Below, one piece after another: positions 5,610 through 5,801 of a stretch of DNA of 5,801 nucleotides. Source of the DNA: Anaerolineales bacterium. GTDB lineage: Bacteria > Chloroflexota > Anaerolineae > Anaerolineales > E44-bin32. A program made the translations under genes and the position numbers. The notes under the pieces were generated by a model. It saw nothing but the letters and a program-made list of their open reading frames with translations, was not told the origin of the DNA and made no database searches. The DNA lies in contig JAGLGG010000327.1 of NCBI GenBank assembly GCA_023144145.1, forward strand, positions 1-5,801. Direction: 5' to 3'. Position 1 is the first letter of the stretch. Each line of letters begins with the position of its first letter.

Positions 5610-5801
5610 CGATGACTCCGGCGTGGATGAGTGATCAGTGAACAAAGAGCGGAATACGTATCGATTCCGCACCTTTGGCTTAGATGTAGGCGAGGTCTCG
5701 TTTTTTGAATCCTATGTGTGTGCTCTGAATAAATCGGACCTTTTTATCCGACACTGTCGTATCCTGAACACAAGAATATCACTATCTTATCACGAACGAA
5801 A
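5610..5801 (-). promoter_or_regulatory. Upstream leader of the pentose phosphate operon, with inverted repeats
   Basis: These 192 bases contain no convincing gene and must hold the operon promoter if transcription starts inside the window. Three small dyads are visible: GCGGAAT/ATTCCGC around an 8-base centre (5649-5670), TCGGA/TCCGA around 8 bases (5734-5751) and CGACA-C-TGTCG (5749-5759). The last two share bases 5749-5751. A weak -10-like GATAAA on the minus strand lies in the second dyad (5743-5748), with a poor -35 (TTGTGT, 19-base spacer). That would make the two distal dyads possible operator sites, and would put the proximal dyad in the transcribed 5' leader. No riboswitch fold is recognised. 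The promoter call is weak; the repeats themselves are plain in the sequence. Confidence 0.35.
5616..5619 (-). promoter_or_regulatory. Ribosome binding site deciding the transketolase start
   Basis: The minus strand reads GGAG, then TCATCG, then ATG at 5607-5609. This spacing supports the internal ATG over the GTG at 5670-5672, where an AAAGG-like stretch abuts the start codon and leaves no usable spacing. Confidence 0.6.

Noticed and set aside
5381..5641. 86-residue plus-strand open frame covering the transketolase start
   Set aside because: Mostly antisense to the cofactor-binding N-terminus of transketolase; composition and sequence look non-biological.
5610..5672. 21-residue N-terminal extension of transketolase from GTG 5672
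   Set aside because: The extension resembles no transketolase N-terminus, its upstream AAAGG abuts the start codon, and the ATG at 5609 has a well-spaced GGAG.
5744..5800. Possible C-terminal tail of an upstream minus-strand gene entering from the right edge (18 codons then TAA)
   Set aside because: The frame is too short to judge, no family is recognised, and it overlaps the dyads and possible promoter. Sequence to the right of the window would settle it.

Overview
The window looks like a chromosomal stretch from a bacterium, most likely Chloroflexota (Anaerolineae-like). This is an impression, not a proven assignment. It rests on the transaldolase being the long (about 370-residue) bacterial type, on the RpiB 'SVEHDD' signature, on the style of the XRE regulator, and on mid-range base composition with GTG/TTG starts. 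No phage, IS, CRISPR, rRNA or tRNA signal is visible.

Layout from right to left, following the minus strand: a leader of about 190 bases with several inverted repeats (5610-5801); transketolase (3585-5609); ribose-5-phosphate isomerase B (3127-3588); transaldolase (2009-3127); a HEAT-repeat-like protein (1286-1945); and a putative PD-(D/E)XK nuclease-fold protein (409-1218). The first three genes overlap by 4 bases and 1 base, so they are almost certainly one translationally coupled operon. They supply most of the non-oxidative pentose phosphate pathway: isomerase, C2 transfer and C3 transfer. Ribulose-5-phosphate 3-epimerase and the oxidative branch are not in the window. The two downstream genes follow in the same direction after short gaps with no clear terminator. 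They could be read from the same transcript, but they have no obvious metabolic link to it.

The left 400 bases differ in character. A plus-strand perfect 11-bp hairpin with a T-rich tail (341-374) lies between the convergent operon and a short plus-strand reading frame. That frame ends like a rhodanese domain (GGFGGWVDAGYPV) and appears to be the tail of a lost or decayed sulfurtransferase gene. Running off the left edge on the minus strand is the 5' end of an XRE-family helix-turn-helix regulator. It has a strong ribosome binding site, and a 15-bp dyad that could be its operator lies upstream.

Most of the window is ordinary central metabolism. The parts worth a second look are the cysteine-rich nuclease-fold protein, its HEAT-like neighbour, and the relic/regulator junction at the left end.
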